DNA of 64,000 nt from Haloplanus sp. XH21 (lineage in GTDB: Archaea > Halobacteriota > Halobacteria > Halobacteriales > Haloferacaceae). This document shows, piece after piece, positions 1-9,613 of the stretch (its first letter is position 1; every line of letters begins with the position of its first letter). A program made the translations under genes and the position numbers. The notes under the pieces were generated by a model, which worked only from the letters and a program-made list of their open reading frames with translations, ran no database searches and was not told where the DNA came from. The DNA is taken from positions 992,001 to 1,056,000 of the forward strand of contig NZ_JALLPL010000001.1 of NCBI RefSeq assembly GCF_023276355.1, read 5' to 3'.

Positions 1-233
1 TGGAAGGCACGGTCGCTTCCACAGCGATGGAAAAGACGGTCGTCGTGGAGCGCGAATACGACGTTCGCGTTCCCAAATACGACCGATACATGAAACGCCG
101 GAGCCGCGTTCCGGCCCACGCACCCCCGTGCCTGGGTCTCTCGGAAGGCGACACGGTCCGGATTGCGGAGACGCGACCCCTCTCGAAGACCAAATCACAC
201 GTGGTCGTCGAGATACTGGGAGGTGACGAGTGA
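1..233 (+). CDS. rps17: Small ribosomal subunit protein uS17, 5' end outside window
   Basis: Binds 16S rRNA early in 30S assembly. The reading frame is open from base 3 and the visible 76 or so residues carry the haloarchaeal S17 C-terminus (EGTVAST, then [13 protein letters not shown] and [16 protein letters not shown]). The ATG at 27 is an internal Met and not the start, because the family has about 30 more residues before it. The TGA stop overlaps the ATG of rpl14 (TGATG), so the two are translationally coupled in the spc-type ribosomal operon. Confidence 0.95.
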   Translation, partial: EGTVASTAMEKTVVVEREYDVRVPKYDRYMKRRSRVPAHAPPCLGLSEGDTVRIAETRPLSKTKSHVVVEILGGDE

Positions 234-631
234 TGGAGGCGCTGAAGGCCGACGTCACCCGTGGTCTCGCCAAGGGATCGCTCATCAACTGTGCCGACAA
301 CACGGGGGCTCGCGAACTGAAGGTTATCAGCGTCGCGGGCTACTCCGGCACGAAGAATCGACACCCCAAAGCGGGGATCGGCGATAAGGTGACCGTCTCG
401 GTCACCAAGGGCACGCCGGAAATGCGCCGGCAGGTGCTGGAGGCGGTCGTCGTCCGCCAGCGCAAGCCCATCCGCCGCCCCAGCGGCACGCGCGTCAAAT
501 TCGAGGACAACGCCGCCGTCGTCATCGACGACATGGAGGAGCCTCGCGGGACCGAGATCAAGGGTCCCGTCGCGCGCGAAGTCGCCGAACGCTTCGGGAG
601 CATCGCATCAACCGCGACGATGATCGTATGA
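233..631 (+). CDS. rpl14: Large ribosomal subunit protein uL14
   Basis: A 132-residue protein of the 50S subunit interface. It has the typical [19 protein letters not shown] opening, the basic [18 protein letters not shown] stretch and the C-terminal [12 protein letters not shown] start at the ATG at 233, which overlaps the upstream stop; the GTG at 230 is in frame but gives only one extra residue. It lies between rps17 and rpl24, with a 4-base ATGA overlap to rpl24. Confidence 0.97.
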   Translation: MEALKADVTRGLAKGSLINCADNTGARELKVISVAGYSGTKNRHPKAGIGDKVTVSVTKGTPEMRRQVLEAVVVRQRKPIRRPSGTRVKFEDNAAVVIDDMEEPRGTEIKGPVAREVAERFGSIASTATMIV

Positions 632-984
632 CTCGACAGCCACACAAAGAGCGCAAACGAAAGCGAACGGCGCCCCTGCACGAGCGACACGACCAGGTTC
701 GTGCGACGCTTGCCGACGACCTCCGCGAGGAGTACGGCCAGCGCAATGTCCGCGTCAACGCGGGCGATACCGTCGAGGTGCTTCGTGGCGACCACGCCGG
801 CACGGAAGCCGAGGTCGTTGCGGTGGACCTGACGGACGAGGTCGTTCACGTCGAGGACGTGACCGTCGAGAAGGCCGACGGCGAGGAAGTGCCCCGGCCC
901 ATCGACGCGAGCAACCTTCGCGTGACCGATCTGGACCTGGAAGACGAGCGCCGGCAGGCGCGTCTGGAGGCAGATAGCGAATGA
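628..984 (+). CDS. rpl24: Large ribosomal subunit protein uL24
   Basis: A 118-residue KOW-domain protein that starts 50S assembly near the exit tunnel. It begins [19 protein letters not shown] and carries the KOW signature [18 protein letters not shown] near residues 45-62. The acidic C-terminal tail is typical of halophiles. It overlaps both neighbours by 4 bases (ATGA), which indicates coupled translation. Confidence 0.96.
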   Translation: MTRQPHKERKRKRTAPLHERHDQVRATLADDLREEYGQRNVRVNAGDTVEVLRGDHAGTEAEVVAVDLTDEVVHVEDVTVEKADGEEVPRPIDASNLRVTDLDLEDERRQARLEADSE

Positions 985-1700
985 CCCGACACCAGAAACG
1001 ACTCTCAGTTCCGAAGTCCTGGCCGGTCGAGCGAAAGACCGCGACCTGGACGGTGAAAGCCGGCGCCGGTCCGCACGGCGAGGCAGGGGTTCCCCTGCTG
1101 ATCGTCCTGCGGGACGTGCTCGGCTACGCCGACTCGCGCAAGGAAGCCAACTACGCCCTCAATCAGGACAGCGTCCTCGTCAACGGGGACGCCGTCTCCG
1201 ATGTCGAGCGTCCCATCGGGATGTTCGACATCCTGACCTTCGAGGAACGCGAGGAGTCCTACCGCGTGTTCCCCGACGAGGGCGGTCGACTCGCCCTGAC
1301 GCCGATCGACGCCGAGGCGGCCCAGAGCCGCCTCGGCAAGATCGTCGGCAAGGCCCAGGTCACCGGCGGCGACTTCCAGTTCACCCTCCACGACGGGACG
1401 AACGTCCGCGTCGACGAGGACGAGGCTGGCACGTACGCCCCCGGCGACTCGCTGGTCGTCGACAACAAGACCAAAGAGATCGTCGCCCACTTCACCTACG
1501 AAGAGGGCGCGCTCGTGACGGCCGTCGCTGGCAGCCACGCCGGCGAGATCGGTCGGATCGACACGATCACCGTCACGCCCGGGAGCGGGGACAACATCGT
1601 CACCGTCACCCAGGACGACTTCGACGGCGAGGGCTTCGAAACGATCGAAGAGTACGTCGTCGTGATCGACGAGAACTTCATCGAGGGTGATGACGAATGA
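981..1700 (+). CDS. rps4e: Small ribosomal subunit protein eS4
   Basis: A 239-residue archaeal/eukaryotic-type S4e. It starts [18 protein letters not shown], has an S4-like RNA-binding segment around [17 protein letters not shown], and a C-terminal KOW region ([14 protein letters not shown]). There is no bacterial orthologue, which is part of the evidence that the organism is an archaeon. It overlaps rpl24 and rpl5 by 4 bases each. Confidence 0.96.
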   Translation: MTRHQKRLSVPKSWPVERKTATWTVKAGAGPHGEAGVPLLIVLRDVLGYADSRKEANYALNQDSVLVNGDAVSDVERPIGMFDILTFEEREESYRVFPDEGGRLALTPIDAEAAQSRLGKIVGKAQVTGGDFQFTLHDGTNVRVDEDEAGTYAPGDSLVVDNKTKEIVAHFTYEEGALVTAVAGSHAGEIGRIDTITVTPGSGDNIVTVTQDDFDGEGFETIEEYVVVIDENFIEGDDE

Positions 1701-2224
1701 GCGAAATCGAGACCGCTGACTTCCACGAGATGCGCGAACCGCGTATCGAGAAAGTCGTCGTCCACATGGGCGTCGGCGAAGGTGGTCGCGAACTCGCGGA
1801 CGCCGAGGACATCCTCGAGGACATCACCGGCCAACAGAGCGTGCGGACGAGTGCCAAACGCACCGTCCAGGCGTTCAACATCCGCGAGGGCGACCCGATC
1901 GGTGCGAAGGTCACGCTCCGTGGCGAGACCGCTGAAGACTTCCTTCAGACGGCGCTGCCACTGGTCGACCTCTCCGCCTCACAGTTCGACGAGACGGGGA
2001 ACGTCAGCTTCGGCGTCGAGGAACACACGGCGTTCCCGAGCCAGGAGTACGACCCGAACATCGGCATCTACGGGCTCGACGTGACGGTCAACCTGGTTCG
2101 CCCGGGTTACCGCGTGTCGAAGCGCGCCAAGGAGTCGCGCTCGATTCCGTCGGGTCACCGACTCAATGCGGATGACGCGGTCGATTTCGTCGAAGCCACC
2201 TTCGACGTGGAGGTTACCGAATGA
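1697..2224 (+). CDS. rpl5: Large ribosomal subunit protein uL5
   Basis: A 175-residue protein that binds 5S rRNA in the 50S central protuberance, together with uL18 encoded downstream. Family signatures are [13 protein letters not shown] near residue 18 and the stretch [14 protein letters not shown]. The archaeal form lacks the longer bacterial C-terminus. It overlaps rps4e and rps14 by 4 bases. Confidence 0.96.
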   Translation: MSEIETADFHEMREPRIEKVVVHMGVGEGGRELADAEDILEDITGQQSVRTSAKRTVQAFNIREGDPIGAKVTLRGETAEDFLQTALPLVDLSASQFDETGNVSFGVEEHTAFPSQEYDPNIGIYGLDVTVNLVRPGYRVSKRAKESRSIPSGHRLNADDAVDFVEATFDVEVTE

Positions 2225-2421
2225 GCGAAAGTGAATCACAGTCAGGAACCCAGGACGAACGCGACGTGACCGGAGAGCACGCCACGCCCCGGACCGACGA
2301 GCGCCACGAGTGCCGTCGGTGCGGCCGCGAGCAGGGACTCGTCGGCAAGTACGACATCTACCTGTGTCGGCAGTGCTTCCGCGAGGTCGCTCGTGACATG
2401 GGATTCCGGAAGTACCGATAA
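2221..2421 (+). CDS. rps14: Small ribosomal subunit protein uS14, zinc-binding form
   Basis: A 66-residue S14 with two CxxC pairs (CRRCG and CRQCF) that form the zinc site, followed by the invariant MGFRKYR end. It has an acidic N-terminal extension of about 25 residues that the short zinc S14 proteins of non-halophiles lack. It lies two bases before rps8. Confidence 0.95.
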   Translation: MSESESQSGTQDERDVTGEHATPRTDERHECRRCGREQGLVGKYDIYLCRQCFREVARDMGFRKYR

Positions 2422-2423
2422 CA

Positions 2424-2816
2424 ATGGCAGGGAACGATCCCCTTTCGAGCGCACTCTCGGGACTCGATAACGCCGAGAGCGTGGGACATCTGTCCCACAC
2501 GGTACAGCCCGCCTCGAACGTGATCGGCTCCGTCCTCGAGGTCTTCTACGACCGCGGGTACATCGGCGGCTTCGAGTTCGTCGACGACGGCAAGGCCGGT
2601 CGCTTCGAGATCGAACTAAAAGGTGCGATCAACCACTGTGGCGTCGTCAAGCCCCGCTACTCCGCGGGCGCCGACGAGTACGAGAAATGGGAGAAGCGGT
2701 ACCTCCCGGCCCGCGACTACGGGGCGCTCGTCGTGACGACCAGCCACGGAGTCATGAGCCACTACGAGGCCCGCGAACAGGGCATCGGTGGTCAGGTGAT
2801 CGCGTACGTCTACTAA
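2424..2816 (+). CDS. rps8: Small ribosomal subunit protein uS8
   Basis: A 130-residue protein that binds the central domain of 16S rRNA. It has the archaeal opening [16 protein letters not shown] and the C-terminal [19 protein letters not shown], which contains the S8 signature. It lies two bases after rps14 and four bases before rpl6 in the same transcript. Confidence 0.95.
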   Translation: MAGNDPLSSALSGLDNAESVGHLSHTVQPASNVIGSVLEVFYDRGYIGGFEFVDDGKAGRFEIELKGAINHCGVVKPRYSAGADEYEKWEKRYLPARDYGALVVTTSHGVMSHYEAREQGIGGQVIAYVY

Positions 2817-2820
2817 GATA

Positions 2821-3357
2821 ATGAACCGAACAGAAATCGAAATTCCGGACGACGTGTCCGCCGAAACCGACCATCTCGACCTCACCGTCGAGGGACCGAA
2901 CGGGAGCGTCACGCGACGCCTCTGGTACCCCGACGTGTCGGTGAGCGTCGAGGACGACCACGTGGTCATCGAGAGCGAGGCCGACGACGCCAACACGCGC
3001 GCGACGCTCGGCACGTTCGAGAGCCACGTCGAGAACATGATCCACGGCGTGACCGAGGGCTGGGTGTACGAGATGGAGATCTTCTACGCTCACTTCCCGA
3101 TGCAGGTCACCGTCGAGGGCGACGAGGTCGTCATCGAGAATTTCCTCGGCGAACGCGCGCCGCGACGCGTGCAGATCCGCGGCGACACGGAGGTACAGGT
3201 AGACGGCGAGGAACTCACCCTCTCCGGCCCCAGCAAGGAAGATGTCGGCCAGACCGCTGCCGACATCGAGCAGTTGACGCGCGTGCCCGGCAAGGACACC
3301 CGCGTCTTCCAGGACGGCGTCTACATCACGCAGAAACCACAGGCAGGTGGGGCGTAG
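2821..3357 (+). CDS. rpl6: Large ribosomal subunit protein uL6
   Basis: A 178-residue protein near the GTPase-associated centre of the 50S subunit. It has the archaeal L6 pattern: an N-terminal IEIPDDV, the repeat-core stretch ATLGTFESHVENMIHGVTEG, and VENFLGER followed by the second L6 domain. It is directly abutted by rpl32e. Confidence 0.95.
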   Translation: MNRTEIEIPDDVSAETDHLDLTVEGPNGSVTRRLWYPDVSVSVEDDHVVIESEADDANTRATLGTFESHVENMIHGVTEGWVYEMEIFYAHFPMQVTVEGDEVVIENFLGERAPRRVQIRGDTEVQVDGEELTLSGPSKEDVGQTAADIEQLTRVPGKDTRVFQDGVYITQKPQAGGA

Positions 3358-4071
3358 ATGAGCGACGATAACGACATTCAAGAACTCGAAGACATCGGTG
3401 GCGTCGGCCCGTCGAAGGCCGACGCGCTTCGCGACGCCGGCTACGAGTCCATCGAGGACCTCAAGGCCGCGAGTCAGTCGGAACTGGCGGACATCCAGGG
3501 CGTCGGTAACGCCCTGGCGGCCCGCATCAAAGCCGACGTCGGTGGCCTCGAAGTCGCCGAGGAGACTGAGGCCGAAGTCGAAGAGGATATCGAGGAGGAA
3601 GCGGCCGAGGAAGCGGAAGCGGAGACGGAACTCCGCCCCCGCGGCCACGCCGACAAGACCCCGGACCTCGACGACGACGCCGCCCGCGCGCTGGTTCAGA
3701 AGCGCCGGGAGGGCACGCCGCAGTTCAACCGACAGGACCACCACAAGAAAAAGCGCGTCGACCCATCGTGGCGGAAGCCACGGGGTACCCTCTCGAAGCA
3801 GCGTCGCGGGATCAAAGGCAAGGGTGCGACCGTCGAAGCGGGTTACCGCTCGCCGACGGCCGCCCGAGGTCTCCATCCCAGCGGCTTCGAAGAGGTGTAC
3901 GTCCACAACACGGACGACCTCGAGGGGATCGACCCCGACACCGAGGCCGTCCGCATCGCGAGCGGTGTCGGTGGACGCAAGCGCGAACGCATCGAAGATG
4001 TCTGTGAGGACGAAGAGATCCGCGTCCTCAACCCGACGTACATCGAAGTCGAAGTGGAGGAAGCCGAATGA
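3358..4071 (+). CDS. rpl32e: Large ribosomal subunit protein eL32 with N-terminal helix-hairpin-helix extension
   Basis: The last 130 or so residues are a standard L32e ([20 protein letters not shown]-like core, [19 protein letters not shown]). The first 60 residues instead look like a helix-hairpin-helix pair ([20 protein letters not shown], then [17 protein letters not shown]), followed by an acidic Glu/Ala linker at about 65-95. At 237 residues it is clearly longer than non-halophile L32e. This extension is known in haloarchaea; its role is unclear. It overlaps rpl19e by 4 bases. Confidence 0.94.
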   Translation: MSDDNDIQELEDIGGVGPSKADALRDAGYESIEDLKAASQSELADIQGVGNALAARIKADVGGLEVAEETEAEVEEDIEEEAAEEAEAETELRPRGHADKTPDLDDDAARALVQKRREGTPQFNRQDHHKKKRVDPSWRKPRGTLSKQRRGIKGKGATVEAGYRSPTAARGLHPSGFEEVYVHNTDDLEGIDPDTEAVRIASGVGGRKRERIEDVCEDEEIRVLNPTYIEVEVEEAE

Positions 4072-4526
4072 CTGATCTGCGCGCACAGAAACGGCTCGCG
4101 TCCGACGTCCTCGACGTTGGCGAAGACCGCGTCTGGTTCGATCCGGAGGCCCAGAGCGAGATCGCGGAAGCGATCACTCGCGACGACATCCGTGACCTGG
4201 TCGATCAGGGCACGATTCAAGCGAAAGACGCCTCGGGCAACTCGCGCGGTCGCGCCCGCGAACGGGCGGACAAGCGAGCCTACGGTCACCAGACCGGCGC
4301 TGGCTCCCGACGTGGGACGTCCGGCGCCCGGCAGGACAGCAAGGACGAATGGATCGATCGCATCCGCGCTCAGCGGCGTCGTCTGCGTGAGTTGCGCGAC
4401 GACGGCCCGCTCGACGCCTCGCAGTACCGCGAGCTCTACGACAAGGCGAGCGGTGGCGAGTTCGACAGCGTGGCGCGACTCGAAGCGTACATCCGCAACA
4501 ACTACGACGTAGAGGTGAACGACTAA
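4068..4526 (+). CDS. rpl19e: Large ribosomal subunit protein eL19
   Basis: A 152-residue archaeal/eukaryotic L19e that forms an intersubunit bridge. It opens [24 protein letters not shown], continues with a basic arm ([13 protein letters not shown]) and a helical C-terminus. The TAA stop shares its last base with the rpl18 ATG (TAATG). Confidence 0.95.
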   Translation: MTDLRAQKRLASDVLDVGEDRVWFDPEAQSEIAEAITRDDIRDLVDQGTIQAKDASGNSRGRARERADKRAYGHQTGAGSRRGTSGARQDSKDEWIDRIRAQRRRLRELRDDGPLDASQYRELYDKASGGEFDSVARLEAYIRNNYDVEVND

Positions 4527-5086
4527 TGGCAACAGGCCCACGATACAAGGTCCCAATGCGGCGTCGCCGCGAGGACCGAACCGACTACCACCAGCGGTTG
4601 CGCCTGCTGAAATCCGGGAAGCCGCGCCTGGCTGCTCGCGTGAGCAACAGGCACGTCAGGGCGCAGCTGATCACCCCCGGTCCGGACGGCGACGAGACCC
4701 ACGCGGCCGCCTCCTCCGAGGACCTCGCGGAGTACGGCTGGGAAGCCCCCACGGGCAATCTCCCCAGCGCGTATCTCACGGGGTATCTCGCGGGGATGCG
4801 AGCCATCGAGGCCGGCCTCACGGAGGCCGTCCTCGACATCGGTCTCAACACCGCCACACCGGGCAACAAGGTGTTCGCAGTACAGGAAGGCGCTATCGAC
4901 GCGGGACTCGACATCCCGCACAGCGAGAGCGTCCTCGCAGACTGGTCGCGAAACCGCGGCGAGCATATCGCCGCGTACGCCGAACAGCTGGACGAACCGC
5001 TGTACGGCGGCGACTTCGACGCGACGAACCTCCCCGAGCACTTCGACGAAGTGCGCGAACGACTGATGGAGGACAATGAGCAGTAA
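4526..5086 (+). CDS. rpl18: Large ribosomal subunit protein uL18
   Basis: A 186-residue 5S rRNA-binding protein that partners uL5. It shows the archaeal [20 protein letters not shown] opening, the LITPGPDGD stretch and the [16 protein letters not shown] core. Its 3' end overlaps rps5 by 11 bases, an unusually long overlap for this operon. Confidence 0.95.
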   Translation: MATGPRYKVPMRRRREDRTDYHQRLRLLKSGKPRLAARVSNRHVRAQLITPGPDGDETHAAASSEDLAEYGWEAPTGNLPSAYLTGYLAGMRAIEAGLTEAVLDIGLNTATPGNKVFAVQEGAIDAGLDIPHSESVLADWSRNRGEHIAAYAEQLDEPLYGGDFDATNLPEHFDEVRERLMEDNEQ

Positions 5087-5732
5087 CGATTACGGCGACG
5101 GCTGGGAACCGCGCACGCGGCTCGGCCGCAAGGTACAGGACGGCGACATCACGTCGATGAAGGCAGCACTCGAATCCGGGCTCCCGCTGAAGGAGGCCGA
5201 AATCGTCGACCAGCTCCTGCCGGGGCTGGACGACGAGGTGCTCGACATCAACATGGTCCAGCGGATGACCGACTCCGGCCGCCGGGTGAAGTTCCGGTGT
5301 GTCGTTGCGGTCGGCAACCGCGACGGCTACCTCGGCTACGCCGAGGGCCGTGACGACCAGGTTGGCTCTGCCATCCAGAAGGCCATCGACGTGGCGAAGC
5401 TGAACATTATCGAAGTCGACCGTGGCTCCGGGTCTTGGGAGGACCGCGCCGGCGGCGTCAACTCCCTGACGCGGAAGGCGACGGGGAAGGCCGGTTCGGT
5501 GACCGTCGAGGTCATCCCGGCCCCGCAGGGGCTCGGCCTGGCGGCCGCCCCGACGGTGCGGAACATCCTCGAACTCGCGGGCGTCCAGGACGCCTGGACC
5601 AAGTCGACGGGGAACACCCGGACGACGGTCAACCTCGCGAAAGCGACGTACAACGCGCTTCAGAACGCCTCGCAGTCGCGGACGCCCGAGCGGGCGCGCC
5701 GCAAGCAGCACGAAACCGAGGTGGGCGAGTGA
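5076..5732 (+). CDS. rps5: Small ribosomal subunit protein uS5
   Basis: A 218-residue decoding-fidelity protein. The N-terminal double-stranded RNA-binding fold is visible as [21 protein letters not shown], and the C-terminal fold as [21 protein letters not shown] use the ATG at 5076, inside the end of rpl18, because it gives the haloarchaeal N-terminus ([16 protein letters not shown]). Its TGA overlaps the rpl30 ATG. Confidence 0.94.
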   Translation: MSSNDYGDGWEPRTRLGRKVQDGDITSMKAALESGLPLKEAEIVDQLLPGLDDEVLDINMVQRMTDSGRRVKFRCVVAVGNRDGYLGYAEGRDDQVGSAIQKAIDVAKLNIIEVDRGSGSWEDRAGGVNSLTRKATGKAGSVTVEVIPAPQGLGLAAAPTVRNILELAGVQDAWTKSTGNTRTTVNLAKATYNALQNASQSRTPERARRKQHETEVGE

Positions 5733-6196
5733 TGCAGGCGATCGTTCAGGTTCGCGGCGAGGTGAACATCTCGGGCGACGTGCAGGACACGCTCGAGATG
5801 CTCAACCTCCACGCTGTCAACCAGTGTACGCTGGTGCCCGAGCGTGACACCTACCGCGGGATGATCACGAAGGTCAACGACTACGTCGCCTACGGCGAGC
5901 CGTCGGTCGACGTGGTCGCGACGCTCATTCGTCAGCGCGCCGACGCCCTCGAAGGGGACGCGGACATCGACGACGAGTGGGTCGCAGCGCACACCGACTA
6001 CGCCGACGTGGACGCGCTGGCGGCGGCGCTGGTCGACGAGGAGACGACGCTGCGCGAGCAGGGTCTCGCCCCGTCGATTCGGCTCCACCCGCCGCGCGGC
6101 GGTCACGACGGCATCAAGCACCCGATCGTGGAGAGCGGCCAACTCGGCCGTCACACCACGGACGAGATCGACACCCTGCTGGAGGCCATGCGATGA
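5732..6196 (+). CDS. rpl30: Large ribosomal subunit protein uL30
   Basis: A 154-residue archaeal-length L30, about twice the size of bacterial L30. It starts [19 protein letters not shown] at 5732, which overlaps the rps5 stop. The conserved RLHPPRGGHDGIKHP segment near residues 117-131 confirms the family. Confidence 0.95.
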   Translation: MQAIVQVRGEVNISGDVQDTLEMLNLHAVNQCTLVPERDTYRGMITKVNDYVAYGEPSVDVVATLIRQRADALEGDADIDDEWVAAHTDYADVDALAAALVDEETTLREQGLAPSIRLHPPRGGHDGIKHPIVESGQLGRHTTDEIDTLLEAMR

Positions 6197-6687
6197 CCGA
6201 CAAGAAAAAGCGCCAACGCGGGTCCCGAACCCACGGCGGCGGCACGCACAAGAACCGGCGCGGCGCCGGGCACCGTGGCGGCCGCGGCCGCGCGGGTCGT
6301 GACAAACACGAGTTCCACAACTACGAACCGCTCGGCAAACACGGGTTCACGCGCCCCGACTCCGTCCAGGACGAGGTGCGCGAGGTGACGGTCCAGGAAC
6401 TCGACGAGAACGCGCCGCTGTACGCGGCCGAAGGTCTCGCCGAGGAGTCCGGCGACGGCTACCTGATCGACGCCCGCGACGTGGCCGACGACGGCTACGA
6501 CGCGGACGTGGTGAAGGTGCTCGGCGACGGGCAGGTCCGACACGAACTGTCCGTGGTCGCCGACGCATTCACCGCGAGCGCGGTCGAAAAGATCGAGTCC
6601 GCCGGCGGCAGCGCCGACCTCTCGGATCGCGCCGAGACGGCCGAGGAGAGCGCGGACGCCGACGCTGAGGAGTCAGACGAGGAGTAA
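6193..6687 (+). CDS. rpl15: Large ribosomal subunit protein uL15
   Basis: A 164-residue protein with the glycine- and arginine-rich RNA-binding N-terminus (RGSRTHGGGTHKNRRGAGH) and an acidic C-terminal tail. I chose the ATG at 6193 over upstream in-frame codons because it overlaps the rpl30 stop and gives the family N-terminus. It is the last ribosomal gene before secY. Confidence 0.95.
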   Translation: MTDKKKRQRGSRTHGGGTHKNRRGAGHRGGRGRAGRDKHEFHNYEPLGKHGFTRPDSVQDEVREVTVQELDENAPLYAAEGLAEESGDGYLIDARDVADDGYDADVVKVLGDGQVRHELSVVADAFTASAVEKIESAGGSADLSDRAETAEESADADAEESDEE

Positions 6688-6690
6688 TCC

Positions 6691-8160
6691 ATGGGATGGA
6701 AGGAGACCGCCGAACCGGTGCTGACGCGGATGCCGTCAGTCGCACGGCCGGAGGGGCACGTCCCCTTCCGGCGGAAGATCGGCTGGACTGCCGGCATTCT
6801 CGTGTTGTATTTCTTCCTGACGAACGTCCAGCTGTTCGGGCTGGACGCGGGCACGCAGAGCGACCTGTTCGGTCGCTTCCGCTCGATCCTCGCCGGATCG
6901 CAGGGGTCGATCCTCCAACTGGGGATCGGGCCGATCGTCACGGCGAGCATCGTGCTGCAGCTGCTCGGCGGGGCCGATCTGCTCGGTCTCGACACTGACG
7001 ACCCCCGGGATCAGGTGCTGTATCAGGGCCTCCAGAAGCTGCTGGTGGTCCTGATGATCTGTCTGACCGGGCTGCCGATGGTGTTCGCGGGGAACTTCCT
7101 GCCGGCGGATCCGGCCGTCGGCGAGGCGCTGGGGATCGGTCTCGCCGGTGTCCAAGGCCTCCTGTTCGCACAGATCGCCGTCGGTGGGATCCTCATCCTG
7201 TTCATGGACGAGATCGTCAGCAAGTGGGGCGTCGGCTCCGGCGTTGGGCTGTTCATCATCGCCGGCGTGAGCCAGCAGCTCGTCGGTGGGCTGTTCGGCT
7301 GGGAGGCGCTCAGCGGCACCTCCGGGTTCTTCCCGACGTGGTTCGCCATCCTGACCGGCCAACAGGCCATCGCGTCGCCGCTCACCGCCGAAGGGCTGCA
7401 GGCGCTCTTGCTCGGACAGGGGCAGTTGCTCGCGCTGGTGACGACGGTGCTCATCTTCTCCATCGTCGTCTACGCCGAGAGCGTCCGGGTCGAGATCCCG
7501 CTCGCGCACGCCCGCGTCAAGGGCGCCCGCGGTCGGTTCCCGGTGAAGCTCATCTACGCCAGCGTCCTACCGATGATCCTCGTTCGCGCCCTGCAGGCGA
7601 ACATCCAGTTCCTCGGGCGCATCCTCAACAGCACGTTGAGTAGTATGCCGGCGTGGCTCGGCCAGTACAGCAACGGACAGCCCGTCGCCGGGTTGTTCTA
7701 CTATCTGGCTCCGATCCAGACCCGCACTGACTGGATGTGGTGGCTCGCCGGGACGGCCGCCGAGCCCTGGCAGATCATGATCCGCGTCGGCATCGACCTG
7801 ACGGTGATGGTCATCGGCGGCGCCATCTTCGCCATCTTCTGGGTGGAGACGACGGGCATGGGCCCCGAAGCGACCGCCCAGCAGATCCAGAACTCCGGGA
7901 TGCAGATCCCCGGCTTCCGGCGGAACCCGCAGGTCATCGAGAAGGTCATGGAGCGGTACATCCCGCAGGTGACCGTCATCGGTGGCGCGCTGGTCGGACT
8001 GCTCGCGGTCGGCGCGAACATGCTCGGAACGATCGGGCAGGTCTCGGGTACGGGTCTCCTGCTCACGGTCTCCATCACGTACAAGCTCTACGAGGAGATC
8101 GCGGAAGAGCAGTTGATGGAGATGCATCCCATGATGCGCCAGATGTTCGGCTCCGAGTAA
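6691..8160 (+). CDS. secY: Protein translocase channel subunit SecY
   Basis: A 489-residue polytopic membrane protein with about ten hydrophobic helices, the pore of the Sec translocon. The N-terminal LTRMPSVARPEGHVPFRRK, the long hydrophobic plug region, and the late cytosolic GFRRNPQVIEKVMERYIPQ loop followed by the last helices match archaeal SecY. It lies four bases after the rpl15 stop, the usual archaeal order. The adenylate kinase gene that often follows secY is absent here; decayed DNA follows instead. Confidence 0.96.
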   Translation: MGWKETAEPVLTRMPSVARPEGHVPFRRKIGWTAGILVLYFFLTNVQLFGLDAGTQSDLFGRFRSILAGSQGSILQLGIGPIVTASIVLQLLGGADLLGLDTDDPRDQVLYQGLQKLLVVLMICLTGLPMVFAGNFLPADPAVGEALGIGLAGVQGLLFAQIAVGGILILFMDEIVSKWGVGSGVGLFIIAGVSQQLVGGLFGWEALSGTSGFFPTWFAILTGQQAIASPLTAEGLQALLLGQGQLLALVTTVLIFSIVVYAESVRVEIPLAHARVKGARGRFPVKLIYASVLPMILVRALQANIQFLGRILNSTLSSMPAWLGQYSNGQPVAGLFYYLAPIQTRTDWMWWLAGTAAEPWQIMIRVGIDLTVMVIGGAIFAIFWVETTGMGPEATAQQIQNSGMQIPGFRRNPQVIEKVMERYIPQVTVIGGALVGLLAVGANMLGTIGQVSGTGLLLTVSITYKLYEEIAEEQLMEMHPMMRQMFGSE

Positions 8161-8555
8161 CCGGCCCTTCCACTTCTTTCCAGTATTCACCCCTCGTGAG
8201 CGACGGCGCCGTGTCGACACGGCAGTCGCGCCCCGACGCGACGGCTCACTCTTCGACCGTACCCCGTGACCGATGGCGTTTCGCATCACGTTCTCGAAGA
8301 GTTGCCGGAGTCGGCTCGCCCCGGACTCTCCCGATGTGGCAGTGGTTATTATGGCGTCTGGAGTCGTTCGTCCTGACTGACAACGGCTGTGATCGGCTGG
8401 GTAGCAATAGACACCCCCGTCGGACAGTCCACTGAACCGGTCGCTCCAGGCGATACAGCAGTTATCGACAGGGATCACTGTCCTCGCAGCCACGCTGATG
8501 TACGCCCCCGCCCCCGTGAACGGTTCGTCTGCCCGCCTCACCGATGGCTTGACCC
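8161..8555. other. Gene-poor stretch after secY
   Basis: About 395 bases with no intact gene. The first 30 bases are pyrimidine-rich and may end the ribosomal transcript. The only recognisable content is a short histidine-kinase-like scrap on the minus strand (8264-8330). The rest shows no clear coding pattern. Confidence 0.5.
8264..8330 (-). pseudogene. Remnant of a sensor histidine kinase (N-box region)
   Basis: On the minus strand this stretch reads ASRLRQLFENVMRNAIGHG, which closely resembles the ATP-binding N-box of haloarchaeal histidine kinases (typically SRLRQLxENLxRNAxEHG). No dimerisation domain lies before it and no G-boxes follow in any frame, so it looks like a leftover of a lost gene. 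The match is short, so chance cannot be excluded. Confidence 0.35.
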
Positions 8556-9525
8556 ATGATCGCTGCCACCGTCATCATGATCGACGGTGTCGTGCTGATC
8601 GCCCTGTGTTCACAGCTATGGGGCTATCGGCTGGGTGGGGTGATGGTCGCCCGTTGCTCGCCATCTACACGTTTCGGGAGCCGCTCTCCCCCATCATCTT
8701 CGGTGTCGGCGCCGTGGCCGCGTGGCTGTCGCTCTGGGCGACACGCGAATACACGCCTCGTCAACGAACTGTTCGATCCCCACGTCGTGATCCTCGTCGA
8801 CGTCCGTCGGGACCACCAGTCTACCCTCGGGACGAACCTTTCCGACATCGTTCGCGTCTTCACGCGCACCGTCCCCGAAGATGCCTACGTCATCAGTGGG
8901 GACCGCAACGACGCCATCAACGACTATCTCGGTCGCGAGTTCGCGAAGGCGGGTCACGACTTCACCGTCGCCGAACCACCATCCGATTCCCCGTTCCAGG
9001 ACGTGTTCGGTTCGCGATCGGCGTTCGTCGTCGACGAGACGCTGCGGGCGCTCGGTCTCGACCCACTCCCGCCCGCCCGGATCGAGGACTACACCACGCG
9101 CCTCCGGGGCGAGTGGGGGTGGCAGCGTCTCGAGGGCGGCGGACTGGTCGCCAACGGGGCCATGATGAACGATATCGAATCCACGGAGCTACTCCGGCAG
9201 TTCCTCGTCGACCGCCTCCAGGACGGCGTTCTCACGCCGTTCGTCTATACGCGGCGCGACCGCGCCGGGCGGACCGCGGCGTTCGTCCACTACCTCAACT
9301 GGCTCGCGGAGAACGACCGCATCGGCCGGGTCCACGTCGCGGGATCGCACGCGCGGCTGTTAGAGCGCCGTGTCACCGCCGAGTTCGTCCACCACGACGA
9401 GTCGGCGCCCCCCGTCGATGTCCTCGACGCGTGCCTCGACGAGGGCTATCTACCTGATGGGAAACACCGTCGCCGAGTTCATGCGGGCATTCACCGCGGC
9501 AATCGACTGCCGCACCGTCGAGTGA
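8556..9525 (+). pseudogene. Frameshifted capB/pgsB-like Mur-ligase-family gene
   Basis: The middle part reads like the C-terminal half of the poly-gamma-glutamate synthase PgsB/CapB: DPHVVILVDVRRDHQSTLG, TVPEDAYVISGDRND, GGLVANGAMMNDIESTELL, then FVYTRRDRAGRTAAF. A hydrophobic N-terminus (from 8556) shifts into another frame near 8630-8755 (GDGRPLLAIYTFREPLSPII) and back. Near 9455 a further shift is needed to reach MGNTVAEFMRAFTAAIDC, matching the family's terminal GNI segment, and the TGA at 9523. The P-loop expected between helix and ligase core is missing. It is therefore broken and deleted. No capC or capA neighbour is present. Confidence 0.6.
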
Positions 9526-9584
9526 GCGTCGCGGCGGCCGAGCGGTTCGAATCGTCGGCCACATCCGTCTCCGTGGACCGCGCG

Positions 9585-9590
9585 TTTATC
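9585..9590 (+). promoter_or_regulatory. TATA box for the MBL-fold gene
   Basis: A TTTATC element about 26 bases before the ATG at 9614 fits an archaeal promoter giving a leaderless transcript. It supports the ATG at 9614 over the in-frame TTG at 9605. Confidence 0.55.
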
Positions 9591-9613
9591 TCCCGTCCGG
9601 ATCATTGCAAACC

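Noticed and set aside
2752-4086. 444-codon minus-strand frame across rpl6 and rpl32e
   Set aside because: It is antisense to two certain ribosomal genes and shows no family motif.
8498-9457. Separate 319-codon gene overlapping the capB pseudogene
   Set aside because: Only a short internal part is coding-like and is better explained as one frame of the frameshifted capB gene.
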